From assembly GCF_013423485.1 (NCBI RefSeq), contig NZ_JABFFR010000037.1, positions 1 through 64,000 on the forward strand: a DNA stretch of 64,000 bases, in the 5' to 3' direction. Below are positions 25,013 through 33,256 of the stretch, in pieces (position 1 is the first letter of the stretch; every line of letters begins with the position of its first letter). Position numbers and translations under genes: made by a program. Origin of the DNA: Azospirillum oleiclasticum (GTDB lineage: Bacteria > Pseudomonadota > Alphaproteobacteria > Azospirillales > Azospirillaceae). Under the pieces are notes generated by a model. That model was not told the origin of the DNA, did no database searches, and was given only the letters and a program-made list of their open reading frames with translations.

Positions 25013-26959
25013 ATGGACGCACAGCTGCGCTTTATCGAGGAGTCCGTCGATGAGCTCGATCGGCTGGTCGACGAGGTGCGCGCCGACCTGAAGCGGCTTC
25101 AGAAGGGCGACGGGCACTGGGTCTTCGAGCTGGAGGCCGACACCACCATCCCCGCGGAATACATCCTGCTGCGCCATTACCTGGGCGAAGAGGTGGACGC
25201 GGCGCTGGAGGAACGCATCGGCCGCTACCTGCGCGCCGCGCAGGGCGATCACGGCGGCTGGCCGCTGTTCCACGACGGCGATTTCAACATGAGCGCGTCG
25301 GTCAAGGCCTACTACGCGCTGAAGCTGATCGGCGACGACCCCGACGCGCCGCACATGGCGACCGCGCGCGAGCGCATCCTGGCCGAGGGCGGGGCCGCCA
25401 AATCGAACGTCTTCACCCGCTTCGCACTGGCCCTGTTCGGTCAGGTGCCGTGGCGCGCGGTGCCGGTGATGCCGGTGGAGATCATGCTGCTGCCGCGCTG
25501 GTTCCCCTTCCACCTGTCCAAAGTGGCCTATTGGAGCCGCGTGGTGATCGTGCCGCTGCTGATCCTGATGGCGCTGAAGCCGCAGGCCGCCAACCCCAAG
25601 GGTGTCGGCGTGCGCGAGCTGTTCGTGACGCCGCCGGAGAAGGAGAAGCGCTACAACATCAACCCGACCGGGGCCGCCTGGGGCAACGTCTTCCTGGCGC
25701 TGGACCATCTGCTGCGCGCCGCCGAGCCGCTGTTCCCCAAGAAGCCGCGGGAGAAGGCGATCCAGAAGGCGCTGGACTTCCTGATGCCGCGCCTGAACGG
25801 CGAGGACGGGCTGGGCGCCATCTTCCCCGCCATGGTCAACGCGCTGCTGGCGCTGAAGGCGCTGGGCTACGACAACGACCACACCGCGGTGGCGACGGCG
25901 CGCCGCGCCATCGACAAGCTGGTGATCGACCATGGCGACAGCGGCTACTGCCAGCCCTGCGTGTCGCCGGTGTGGGACACCGGGCTCGCCGCCCACGCGC
26001 TGATGGAGGCGGGGGAGGATGGCCAGGGCCGCAGCGTCACCCGCGGGCTCGACTGGCTGGCCGGCAAGCAGATCCTGGACACCGCCGGCGACTGGGCTGA
26101 CAACTTGTCCGGCCCCGTACCGAAGCCCGGCGGCTGGGCGTTCCAGTACGGCAACGACGCCTATCCCGATGTCGACGACACCGCGGTGGTCGCCATGGCG
26201 CTGCACCGCGCCGACCCCGACCGCTACGCCGAATCGGTGGAGCGGGCGGCCGACTGGATCGTCGGCATGCAGAGCAGGGACGGCGGCTGGGGTGCCTACG
26301 ACGCCGACAACACCGCCCATTACCTGAACCACATCCCCTTCGCCGACCACGGCGCCCTGCTCGACCCGCCGACCGCCGACGTGACCGCCCGCTGCGTCGG
26401 CTTCCTGGCCCAACTCGACCGCGAACAGGATCGTTCCGCGGTCGAAAAGGGCGTGGCCTACCTGCTGAAGGAGCAGGAGCCGGACGGCGCCTGGTTCGGC
26501 CGCTGGGGCACCAACTATGTCTACGGCACCTGGTCGGTGCTGAGCGCGCTGAACGCCGTGGGCATGGACCACAAGGCCGAGCCGATCCGCCGCGCGGTGG
26601 CTTGGCTGGAGGCCACCCAGCGCCCCGACGGCGGCTGGGGCGAGGACTGCGCCACCTACTGGAACGACCGCAAGCGCGAGGCGAAGGCCAGCACGCCCTC
26701 CCAGACGTCCTGGGCGCTGCTCGCCCTGATGGCGGCCGGCGAGGTGGAGAGCGACGCGGTGAAGCGCGGCGTCGCCTTCCTGCAGGAGTCGCCGCGGCGC
26801 GGCGCCCGCTGGACGGAGGACCTCTACACCGGCGTCGGCTTCCCCCGCGTCTTCTACCTCCGCTACCACGGCTACGCCTCCTACTTCCCGCTGTGGGCGC
26901 TGGGACGCTACCGATCGTTGATGAAGCGGAACGACCGCCGCGTGGGGTATGGCATCTGA
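25013..26959 (+). CDS. shc: squalene-hopene cyclase
   Basis: A 648-residue terpene cyclase, normal length. The catalytic acid motif DVDDTA is at residues 386-391. Several QW repeats are visible (for example DGGWGAYDADN, DGAWFGRWGTNYVYG, DGGWGEDCATYW). The membrane-insertion region near residues 160-200 contains FPFHLSKVAYWSRVVIVPLL. It cyclises squalene to hopene and hopanol at the cytoplasmic face as a monotopic membrane protein. ATG 25013 is preceded by GGGGAAGAAGGAAAC, the best ribosome site in the region, although the frame remains open to 24959. hpnG overlaps its end by 11 nt. Confidence 0.96.
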   Translation: MDAQLRFIEESVDELDRLVDEVRADLKRLQKGDGHWVFELEADTTIPAEYILLRHYLGEEVDAALEERIGRYLRAAQGDHGGWPLFHDGDFNMSASVKAYYALKLIGDDPDAPHMATARERILAEGGAAKSNVFTRFALALFGQVPWRAVPVMPVEIMLLPRWFPFHLSKVAYWSRVVIVPLLILMALKPQAANPKGVGVRELFVTPPEKEKRYNINPTGAAWGNVFLALDHLLRAAEPLFPKKPREKAIQKALDFLMPRLNGEDGLGAIFPAMVNALLALKALGYDNDHTAVATARRAIDKLVIDHGDSGYCQPCVSPVWDTGLAAHALMEAGEDGQGRSVTRGLDWLAGKQILDTAGDWADNLSGPVPKPGGWAFQYGNDAYPDVDDTAVVAMALHRADPDRYAESVERAADWIVGMQSRDGGWGAYDADNTAHYLNHIPFADHGALLDPPTADVTARCVGFLAQLDREQDRSAVEKGVAYLLKEQEPDGAWFGRWGTNYVYGTWSVLSALNAVGMDHKAEPIRRAVAWLEATQRPDGGWGEDCATYWNDRKREAKASTPSQTSWALLALMAAGEVESDAVKRGVAFLQESPRRGARWTEDLYTGVGFPRVFYLRYHGYASYFPLWALGRYRSLMKRNDRRVGYGI

Positions 26960-27623
26960 GGTGAGCCGCGTCGCGGTCATCACCGGGGTACGGACGGAGG
27001 CAGCGTGTCTGCCGGGCACCTCCGTCCATTGTTCCGGGGCCGATACGGACCGGGCGGAGGCTCTGGTGGCGAGGCTCGTAGCGGAGGGCGCCACCGCGCT
27101 GGTCAGCTTCGGGCTGGCCGGCGGGTTGGATCCGGCGCTGCGGCCGGGCGATCTGCTGTTGCCCGACAAGGTTTGTTTCGAGGACGGAACCGTTCTCCCG
27201 GTGCATGCCGGCTGGCGCGCCGCGCTGCTGGAGCGGGGCTTGCGGGCGGTCGGCGGGCGCATCCTGGCGAGCCGTGGCGTGGTGGCCGATCCGGCGGCGA
27301 AACGGTGCCTGTTCGACTGCACCGGCGCCGGCGCCGTGGATATGGAGAGCGGGGCCGTGGCGCGGTCCGGCCTGCCCTTCGTCGTGCTGCGCGCGGTGGC
27401 CGATCCCGCGGACCGCGCCATCCCCGCGGCGGCGCTGGCCGGGGTCGGGCCGGACGGTGCGGTGCGGCCGGCGGCGGTGGCTCTGCGGTTGCTGGCCGCA
27501 CCCTGGCAGCTTCCGGCGCTGCTGCGGCTTGCGACGGACAGCCGGGCCGGACTAGAAGCGTTGCGGGGCGCCGTTGCCGGTACCCCCCTGGACCCTCCAC
27601 CCTTCGAGGACCGCAAGCCGTGA
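26949..27623 (+). CDS. hpnG: adenosylhopane nucleosidase HpnG (purine nucleoside phosphorylase fold)
   Basis: A 224-residue nucleoside phosphorylase-like protein. Segments typical of the family are VAVITGVRTEAACLPG at the start, ALVSFGLAGGLDPALRPGDLLLP (phosphate/ribose loop) and the GAVDMESGAVARSGLP nucleoside-binding signature, followed by VLRAVADPADR. In hopanoid clusters HpnG releases adenine from adenosylhopane to give ribosylhopane. ATG 26949 lies within the 3' end of shc (11-nt overlap), and the stop overlaps GTG of hpnM as GTGA, so shc-hpnG-hpnM are tightly coupled. The acidic and methionine residues of the active site (M-E in DMES) are intact. Confidence 0.9.
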   Translation: MASEVSRVAVITGVRTEAACLPGTSVHCSGADTDRAEALVARLVAEGATALVSFGLAGGLDPALRPGDLLLPDKVCFEDGTVLPVHAGWRAALLERGLRAVGGRILASRGVVADPAAKRCLFDCTGAGAVDMESGAVARSGLPFVVLRAVADPADRAIPAAALAGVGPDGAVRPAAVALRLLAAPWQLPALLRLATDSRAGLEALRGAVAGTPLDPPPFEDRKP

Positions 27624-28258
27624 TCCCAGACAGCCGCACCGTCAACCGCCGCACCCTGCTGCTCGCCGCCGCGGCGGGCGGTGCCCTGATCGCCCTGCCC
27701 GTGGCCCCGGCGCTGGCGCAGGACTCGCCGGAGGCGGTGCTGCGGCGCTTCTTCGACACGCTGCTGGACGCCATGAAGAACGGCCCGCAGCTCGGCTTCC
27801 GCGGGCGCTACGACCGCATCAAGCCGGCCTTCGAGGCGGCCTTCGACGTGCCCTTCATGACCCGCGTGGTGGCGGGTGCGGCCTGGGGCAATCTGCCGGC
27901 CGACGCGCAGGCGCGGCTGATCGCCGCCTTCACCCGCTTCAGCGTCTCCTCCTACGCCCGCTCCTTCCGCAAGTACGACGGCGAGCGCTTCGACGTGAAG
28001 GGCACCCAGCAGTTCCCGCAGGGCACGCTGGTGCTGGCCGACATCGTGCCGCAGGGGGAAAAGCCCATCGCGCTCAACCACCTGATGCGCCAGGACGAGG
28101 CCAAGCGCTGGCGGGCCTTCGACGTGTTCCTGGACGGCACCATCAGCCAGCTCGCCACCCGCCGCTCGGACTTCGCCGCCACCCTGCGCGACCACGGCCC
28201 CGACGGGCTGATCCAGGAGCTGGACGGCAAGTCCAAGGGGATGGAGGAGGGGGCGTAA
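27620..28258 (+). CDS. hpnM: hopanoid-associated periplasmic protein HpnM (MlaC/Ttg2D-like)
   Basis: A 212-residue exported protein. It has a twin-arginine-like start (NRRTLLLAAAAGGALIALPV, then APALAQD, with cleavage near 36) followed by a MlaC/Ttg2D-type domain with FDTLLDAMKNG, FEAAFDVPFMTRVVAGAAW and FTRFSVSSYARSF. HpnM is thought to carry lipid between membranes with HpnN. Start GTG at 27620 overlaps the hpnG stop. It faces hpnN, on the opposite strand, across a 111-nt gap with inverted repeats. A strong signal is the order shc-hpnG-hpnM next to hpnN. Possible Tat export is inferred from the RR followed by a hydrophobic core; there is no classical S-R-R-x-F-L-K. Confidence 0.87.
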   Translation: MIPDSRTVNRRTLLLAAAAGGALIALPVAPALAQDSPEAVLRRFFDTLLDAMKNGPQLGFRGRYDRIKPAFEAAFDVPFMTRVVAGAAWGNLPADAQARLIAAFTRFSVSSYARSFRKYDGERFDVKGTQQFPQGTLVLADIVPQGEKPIALNHLMRQDEAKRWRAFDVFLDGTISQLATRRSDFAATLRDHGPDGLIQELDGKSKGMEEGA

Positions 28259-28269
28259 GGTCTGGTTTT

Positions 28270-28289
28270 ATCGATCGCAAGCGATCGAT
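28270..28289. terminator. inverted repeats between convergent hpnM and hpnN
   Basis: ATCGATCGC (28270-28278) and its complement (28281-28289) are separated by AA. A second, G+C-rich inverted repeat, GCGGGC and GCCCGC, follows near 28336-28351. No T-run follows either, so a bidirectional terminator role is inferred from location only. Confidence 0.35.
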
Positions 28290-28369
28290 GGCCCCTCAGA
28301 CGCCGGGCGGCCCACATCCGTGGGCCTTGGCTTCGCGGGCATGGGCCCGCGGGGCCTCGATGGCCCAAA

Positions 28370-30955
28370 TTACTCCCGCGCGGCGGCCAGCAGGGCCGGC
28401 AGCAGCAGGAACACGGTCAGCAGGATCACCCCCAGACCGATCAGCAGCAGCAGCCCCATGGACGCCGTGCCGGGGTGGTTGGACAGGGCGAGGCTGCCGA
28501 AGGCGACCGCGGTGGTCAGCGCGCTGTAGAACACCGCCCGAGTCGTGCTGGATTGCAGCGGCCGGTCCTGCCCGGCGCGGGCGTTGACCACGTAATAGAT
28601 GGCGAAGGCCACGCCCGCCCCCAGCAGCAGCGGCAAGGCGATGATGTTGGCGAAGTTGAGCGCCAGCCCGGCGGCGACGGCGACCGCCCCGGTCAGCACC
28701 GTGGCGAGCGCCAGCGGCGCCAGCACCAGCGCCACGTCGAGCGGCCGGCGCAGCACCGTGAACAAAACGATCACGATGGCGCCCAGCGCCACCAGCCCGG
28801 CGTCGCGGAAGGCGCCGACGATCACATGGGCCGATTCCTGGATGGTCACCGCGGTGCCGGTGGCGGCCGGCGCGACCGCGCGCACCGCCGCCACGAAGCG
28901 CACGAGCGTGTCGGGATCGCGCCCGTCGCCGGCCGGCGACACCTCCACCCGCGCGCGGCCGTCGGCGGTCACCCAATCCCGCCTGAAGTCGGCCGGGATG
29001 GTGTCGGGCGTGACCGGCCCGGCGGACAGCAGGCCGCGCAGGGCGTCCAGCCGGCCCGGCAGACCGGCGGCGACCGCCCGGCCGAAACGGGCCAGCGTGG
29101 CGTCGTCCGCGGCCAGCACCGCCGACAGCGCCGCGGCCGGACGCGCCGCCCGCGCCTCGCCGCCGGGCAAGGCCCGCAGCCGCTCCACCGTCTCGGCCAT
29201 GGCGGCGCGGATCTGCGCCGGGGTCGGCGGCGGGGCCACGGACAGCGGCGTCAGGGTGGGGCCGAGCAGCAGGTTCAGATCGTCGAGGATCGGCAGCTTG
29301 CGGTCCTGCCCCCCCGGCACGAAGCTGGCGATGGACAGGGCACGGAACACCTCCGGCAGAGCCTCCAGCCGGTCGGCGAGCGCCGCCGCCTCGGCCGGCG
29401 ATCGGGCCAGGATCTGCACGGTGAAGGGGGTGGTGTCGCGGTCGGCCATCAGCTCCAGCGCGGTGGAGACGGCCTCCGTCTTGGCGTCGCGCAGGTTGAC
29501 CGGGTTGAAGTCGAAGCGCAGCAGCGGCAGCGCCAGCAGCCCGGCAACCCCCAGCCCCAGCGCCACCGTCAGCACCGCCCGCCGCCGCTCCACCAGCAGC
29601 CGGTCGAGCGGGGCCAGCGCCGCGTAGCCCACCGGCTCCGGCTCCGGGCGCGGGCGGAACAGGGTCAGCAGGGCCGGCAGCAGGGTCAGGTTGCAGGCCG
29701 CCGCGATGGCCATGCCCGCCCCGGCGATCAGGCCGAGCTGCGACACCCCCACGTAATCGGTGGGCAGGAAGGCCAGGAACCCCGCCGCCGTGGTGGCGGC
29801 GGCCAGCAGCAGCGGCCCGGCGATGCCGCGCGCGGTGTCCCGCATCGCGTCGGCCGGGTCGGGCACCGCGTGCCGGCGGTCGCGGTAGCGGGTGGCGACC
29901 TGGATGCCGAAATCCACCCCCATGCCGATGAACAGCACGGCGAAGGCGATGGAGATCGGGTTCAGCGTGCCGACCGCCGCCACCGCGAAGCCGAAGGTGA
30001 AGGCCAGCCCGGCGACCAGCGTCAGCAGGATCGGCAGGATCAGCCGGCCGGAGCGCAGGCACAGGAACAGCAGCACGGCAACCGCCAGCAGCGAGCCGGC
30101 GGCGGAGACCTCCGCCCCGTCGGCGACCGTCCGGAACTCCTCCTCCTCCATGGCGATGTTGCCGGTCAGCCGCACGCGCACGCCGGCGTCGGGCGTCAGG
30201 CCGAGCTCGCGCACCGCGGCGCGCACTGCATCGGTCGCCGACACGGTGGGGGAGAGGGAGCCGAAATCGAGCGCCGGCTGGATCAGCACGAAGCGGCGGA
30301 GATCCAGCGGTCCCGGCTCCCGCCCGGTGAACAGCGCCTGCCAGGACAGGGGCCGCTCCTCCCCCCGCACCGCCGATTCGGCCGCGTCCGCGATGCCGTC
30401 GAGGATGGGGGCGGTGGCGGCGAGGTCGAGCTGGCCGCGCTTCACCCCCTCCAGCAGCAGGTTGATGGCGGCGAACAGGCCGCGCGGGCTGGGATCGGCT
30501 GCCAGCGAGCCGATCATCGGCTGCGCCTCGATCAGCCGGTCGGCGAGCTCCCGAAGCTCCGCCTCCTTCAGGAACAGCAGGCCGTGGGTGCGCAGATAGG
30601 GCGCGTCGCCGCGCCGCACGCTGCGGAACAGGTTGGGCCGCTGCTCCAGCCGCGCCGCCAATGCCGCCGCCGCGTCGTCGGCGCGGTCGGGAGTCGTGCC
30701 GTCGATGACCGCCACCAGACGCCGCTGGAATTGCGGGAAGGCGGCGTCGTAGGCACGCTCCTGCTGCTTCCAGGGCAGGTCGGCCGACAGCAGCCGGTCG
30801 GTGTCGGTGTCCATGCGGATGTTGGCCGCGGTGTACCAGCCCGCCGCCACGGTCAGCGCCAGGAACAGGGCCGCCACCGCGCCTGCCCGGCGGCGGCAGA
30901 GATCGACGAGGCGGACGACGAGATCGGTGAGAGCGCTGGTGGGGACGGCTTCCAT
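28370..30955 (-). CDS. hpnN: hopanoid transporter HpnN (RND superfamily, MMPL-like)
   Basis: An 861-residue inner-membrane RND/MMPL transporter in the usual two-repeat layout. Helix 1 is near residues 25-43. A large periplasmic domain (about 44-270) is followed by a five-helix bundle (275-430), containing FAVLFIGMGVDFGIQVATRYRD with the conserved GxD. A second helix and periplasmic domain (450-690) and the last bundle (700-855) come next. HpnN moves hopanoids to the outer membrane in Rhodopseudomonas. The ATG at 30955 is followed by MEAVPTSALTDLVVRL. It is divergent from hpnA (68-nt gap) and convergent with hpnM. Length and both repeats are complete. Confidence 0.9.
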   Translation of the reverse strand: MEAVPTSALTDLVVRLVDLCRRRAGAVAALFLALTVAAGWYTAANIRMDTDTDRLLSADLPWKQQERAYDAAFPQFQRRLVAVIDGTTPDRADDAAAALAARLEQRPNLFRSVRRGDAPYLRTHGLLFLKEAELRELADRLIEAQPMIGSLAADPSPRGLFAAINLLLEGVKRGQLDLAATAPILDGIADAAESAVRGEERPLSWQALFTGREPGPLDLRRFVLIQPALDFGSLSPTVSATDAVRAAVRELGLTPDAGVRVRLTGNIAMEEEEFRTVADGAEVSAAGSLLAVAVLLFLCLRSGRLILPILLTLVAGLAFTFGFAVAAVGTLNPISIAFAVLFIGMGVDFGIQVATRYRDRRHAVPDPADAMRDTARGIAGPLLLAAATTAAGFLAFLPTDYVGVSQLGLIAGAGMAIAAACNLTLLPALLTLFRPRPEPEPVGYAALAPLDRLLVERRRAVLTVALGLGVAGLLALPLLRFDFNPVNLRDAKTEAVSTALELMADRDTTPFTVQILARSPAEAAALADRLEALPEVFRALSIASFVPGGQDRKLPILDDLNLLLGPTLTPLSVAPPPTPAQIRAAMAETVERLRALPGGEARAARPAAALSAVLAADDATLARFGRAVAAGLPGRLDALRGLLSAGPVTPDTIPADFRRDWVTADGRARVEVSPAGDGRDPDTLVRFVAAVRAVAPAATGTAVTIQESAHVIVGAFRDAGLVALGAIVIVLFTVLRRPLDVALVLAPLALATVLTGAVAVAAGLALNFANIIALPLLLGAGVAFAIYYVVNARAGQDRPLQSSTTRAVFYSALTTAVAFGSLALSNHPGTASMGLLLLIGLGVILLTVFLLLPALLAAARE

Positions 30956-31023
30956 GGAACGGCCTTGTGGTGCGCGGGCGCGGCGACCTATAGCAGAGGA
31001 CGGCCAGCAAGAGGGAGGCGGGC

Positions 31024-32010
31024 GTGACCATCCTGATCACCGGGGCGACCGGCTTCATCGGCTCCGCCGTGGCGCGGCGGCTGCTCGCCGCCGGGGCCGA
31101 CGTGACGGCGCTGGTGCGCCCCGGCACCGACCGCCGGAACCTGGAGGGGCTGCCCGTCCGCCGGGTGGAGGGCGATCTGCTCGACCCCGCCTCGCTCGCC
31201 CGCGCGGTCAAGGGGTGCGAGGCGCTGTTCCACGTCGCCGCCGACTACCGGCTCTGGGTGCCCGACCCGGTGGCCATGCACCGCGCCAACGTGGACGCCA
31301 CCCGCACCCTGATGACGGCGGCGCTGGAGGCCGGGGTGCGGCGGGTGGTTTACACCAGCAGCGTCGCCGTGCTGGGGCTGGTGCCGGGCGGCGTCGCCGA
31401 CGAGACCACCCCCGCCGGGCTGGACGACATGATCGGCACCTACAAGCGCAGCAAGTTCCTGGCCGAAGCGGAGGTGCGCCGGCTGGTCGAGGAACAGGGG
31501 CTGCCCGCCGTCATCGTCAACCCCTCCGCCCCCATCGGGCCGCGCGACGTGAAGCCCACCCCCACCGGCCGCATGGTGGTGGACGCCGCCGCCGGGCGCA
31601 TGCCGGCCTATGTCGATACCGGCCTCAACGTCGTGCATGTGGACGACGTGGCGGAGGGGCAGTGGCTGGCCTTCGAGCGGGGGCGCGTCGGCGAGCGCTA
31701 CATCCTCGGCGGCGAGAACCTGACGCTGCGGGAGATCCTCGGCCGCATCGCGACCATCGTCGGCCGCCCGCCGCCGCGCGTGCGCCTACCCCACGACCTG
31801 ATCATCCCCATCGCCCGCGCCGCCGAGCTGGTGGCCCGGGTCACCGGCAAGGAACCCTTCGCCACCGTGGACGGCGTGCGCATGGCGAAGAAGCGCATGT
31901 TCTTCACCTCCGCCAAGGCCGAACACGAACTGGGCTACCGCCCACGCCCGGCGACGGCGGCGCTGGAGGAGGCGATCGCGTGGTTCCGGGGAAACGGGTA
32001 TCTGGGGTAG
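31024..32010 (+). CDS. hpnA: hopanoid-associated NAD-dependent epimerase/dehydratase HpnA
   Basis: A 328-residue short-chain dehydrogenase of the extended type. The Rossmann loop GATGFIG is at residues 7-13. The catalytic YxxxK is YKRSK near 140-144 with the upstream TSSVAV strand. NPSAPIGPRDVKPTPTGRMVVDAAAGRMPAYVDTGLN is the diagnostic stretch of the HpnA family. It is thought to modify the ribose-derived side chain or a sugar on bacteriohopanepolyols; its substrate is not fixed. Start GTG 31024 (GGGAGGCGGGC just upstream is a good ribosome site). It is divergent from hpnN. The gene after it, fic, is on the opposite strand and marks the break in the hopanoid cluster. Confidence 0.87.
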   Translation: MTILITGATGFIGSAVARRLLAAGADVTALVRPGTDRRNLEGLPVRRVEGDLLDPASLARAVKGCEALFHVAADYRLWVPDPVAMHRANVDATRTLMTAALEAGVRRVVYTSSVAVLGLVPGGVADETTPAGLDDMIGTYKRSKFLAEAEVRRLVEEQGLPAVIVNPSAPIGPRDVKPTPTGRMVVDAAAGRMPAYVDTGLNVVHVDDVAEGQWLAFERGRVGERYILGGENLTLREILGRIATIVGRPPPRVRLPHDLIIPIARAAELVARVTGKEPFATVDGVRMAKKRMFFTSAKAEHELGYRPRPATAALEEAIAWFRGNGYLG

Positions 32011-32031
32011 GCGACCGGCCGCCGCGGCCGG

Positions 32032-33150
32032 TCACGCGTCGTCGCCGGGCTGGACGAGCACATAGTGGGTGCTGCGGCCACCGCCGTCGCCCGGCCGCAA
32101 AGCCCCTTTCTCGACAAGGTCCTTGAGATCGCGGGTCGCCGTGTCCTGCGAGGACTTGGTCAGCTTTGCCCATTCGGACGAAGTGAGCCTGCCGTCGAAG
32201 CCGCCGTCCAGCAAACGGTTCAACACCTTGATCTGGCGTTCATTGAAGCCGCTGGCGCGGTGCCGCTCCCAGAAGGCGGCCTTGCGCAGGACGCCGCCGA
32301 CCGTACCGCCGGCCTCCGCGATCGCATGGGCCAGCCGGCCCAGGAACCAGCCCAGCCAGTCCGTGACGTCGCCGTCGCCCTTCTGTGTCGCTTCCAGCAC
32401 CGCGTAATAGGCGTCGCGATCGGCGCGGATGCTGGCGGACAAGCTGTAGAAGCGGTGATCCGTCCGCTCGGAGCGGGCCAGGGCCAAGTCGGAGATCGCC
32501 CGCGCGATGCGTCCGTTGCCATCCTCGAAGGGATGGATGGTGACGAACCACAGATGCGCCAGCGCCGCGCGGAGCACCGGGTCGATGCCGTCCTCCGATT
32601 CGAACCAGTCGAGAAAGGCCGCCATCTCCCGGCCCAGACGTTCGGCGGGCGGCGCCTCGTAGTGGACACGCTCCCCGCCGATGGGCCCGGAGACGATCTC
32701 CATGGGGCCGTCCTCCGGGCGGCGCCAGCCGCCCACACGGATCCTCCGCATGCCACTGTAGCCGGTGGGAAAAAGCGCCGCGTGCCAACCGGACAGACGT
32801 TCCGCCGTCAGCGGGGCGGCATGCCGGAACACCGCGTCCAACGTCACCTCCACGATGCCGTCGATGCCGCGCTGCGTCACCGGCACGCCACCCGCGTCCA
32901 TACCAAGCCGGCGGGCGAGGGACGACCGCACCTGCTCGCGGTTCAACGTCTCCCCTTCGATCGCGCTGGTGGTGACGACATCCTGCGTCATGGTCCCCAG
33001 CGCCGCCTCCCGCTGCAACGCGAACCCCATGGCCTGCATCCGCCCGAGAAGCCATCCCTGGCGATGCCGCGCGGCGGCAAGCGGCGCCTCGATCCGAGCC
33101 GCGTCCCAACGCCAGTGGGGCCAGTTTCCGGTTTCCCAAACGTAGGTCAC
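32032..33150 (-). CDS. Fic/DUF4172 protein adenylyltransferase with winged-helix C-terminus
   Basis: A 372-residue Fic protein. The start is GTG 33150, because an AGGAGGT site lies 9 nt upstream and because DUF4172 proteins begin with a short WxxxxWPHxRWD segment (here TYVWETGNWPHWRWD). The inhibitory helix is seen as TSAIEGE (61-67, the S/T-x-x-x-E-G pattern) in the N-terminal class. The Fic core HPFEDGNGRIAR (206-217) is complete, so the active site is intact and self-inhibited. A winged-helix region at about 310-370 (NRLLDGGFDGRLTSSEWAKLTKSSQDTATRDLKDL) suggests DNA binding. It is a single gene, flanked by short inverted repeats at its promoter. Targets of such stand-alone Fic proteins are mostly unknown. 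It interrupts the hopanoid cluster. Confidence 0.9.
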   Translation of the reverse strand: MTYVWETGNWPHWRWDAARIEAPLAAARHRQGWLLGRMQAMGFALQREAALGTMTQDVVTTSAIEGETLNREQVRSSLARRLGMDAGGVPVTQRGIDGIVEVTLDAVFRHAAPLTAERLSGWHAALFPTGYSGMRRIRVGGWRRPEDGPMEIVSGPIGGERVHYEAPPAERLGREMAAFLDWFESEDGIDPVLRAALAHLWFVTIHPFEDGNGRIARAISDLALARSERTDHRFYSLSASIRADRDAYYAVLEATQKGDGDVTDWLGWFLGRLAHAIAEAGGTVGGVLRKAAFWERHRASGFNERQIKVLNRLLDGGFDGRLTSSEWAKLTKSSQDTATRDLKDLVEKGALRPGDGGGRSTHYVLVQPGDDA

Positions 33151-33151
33151 G

Positions 33152-33230
33152 TTCTCCGCACCTCCTGTGGACATTATAATGATGGTTCGACGCGACCACA
33201 GCCTATTCTCCGCACATCCTGCGGAGAATA
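33152..33230. promoter_or_regulatory. repeated TTCTCCGCA inverted repeats at the fic promoter
   Basis: An 11-bp-arm palindrome, TATTCTCCGCA (33204-33214) and TGCGGAGAATA (33220-33230), separated by CATCC, lies upstream of the fic gene. A second imperfect copy, TTCTCCGCA then CCTCC then TGTGGA, occupies 33152-33171 and includes the fic ribosome site. A third half site, TCTCCGCA, occurs near 33241. The spacing and the protein's own winged helix suggest a self-regulatory operator. Confidence 0.55.
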
Positions 33231-33256
33231 ATCCCCCCAATCTCCGCACCCCTGCC

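Noticed and set aside
28475..31027. A long plus-strand frame antisense to hpnN
   Set aside because: Gln/Arg/Gly-rich, no motifs; hpnN on the other strand has full MMPL architecture.
33174..33174. ATG at 33174 as the start of the Fic protein
   Set aside because: A better ribosome site (AGGAGGT) lies after it, placed for GTG 33150, and the family N-terminus begins there.
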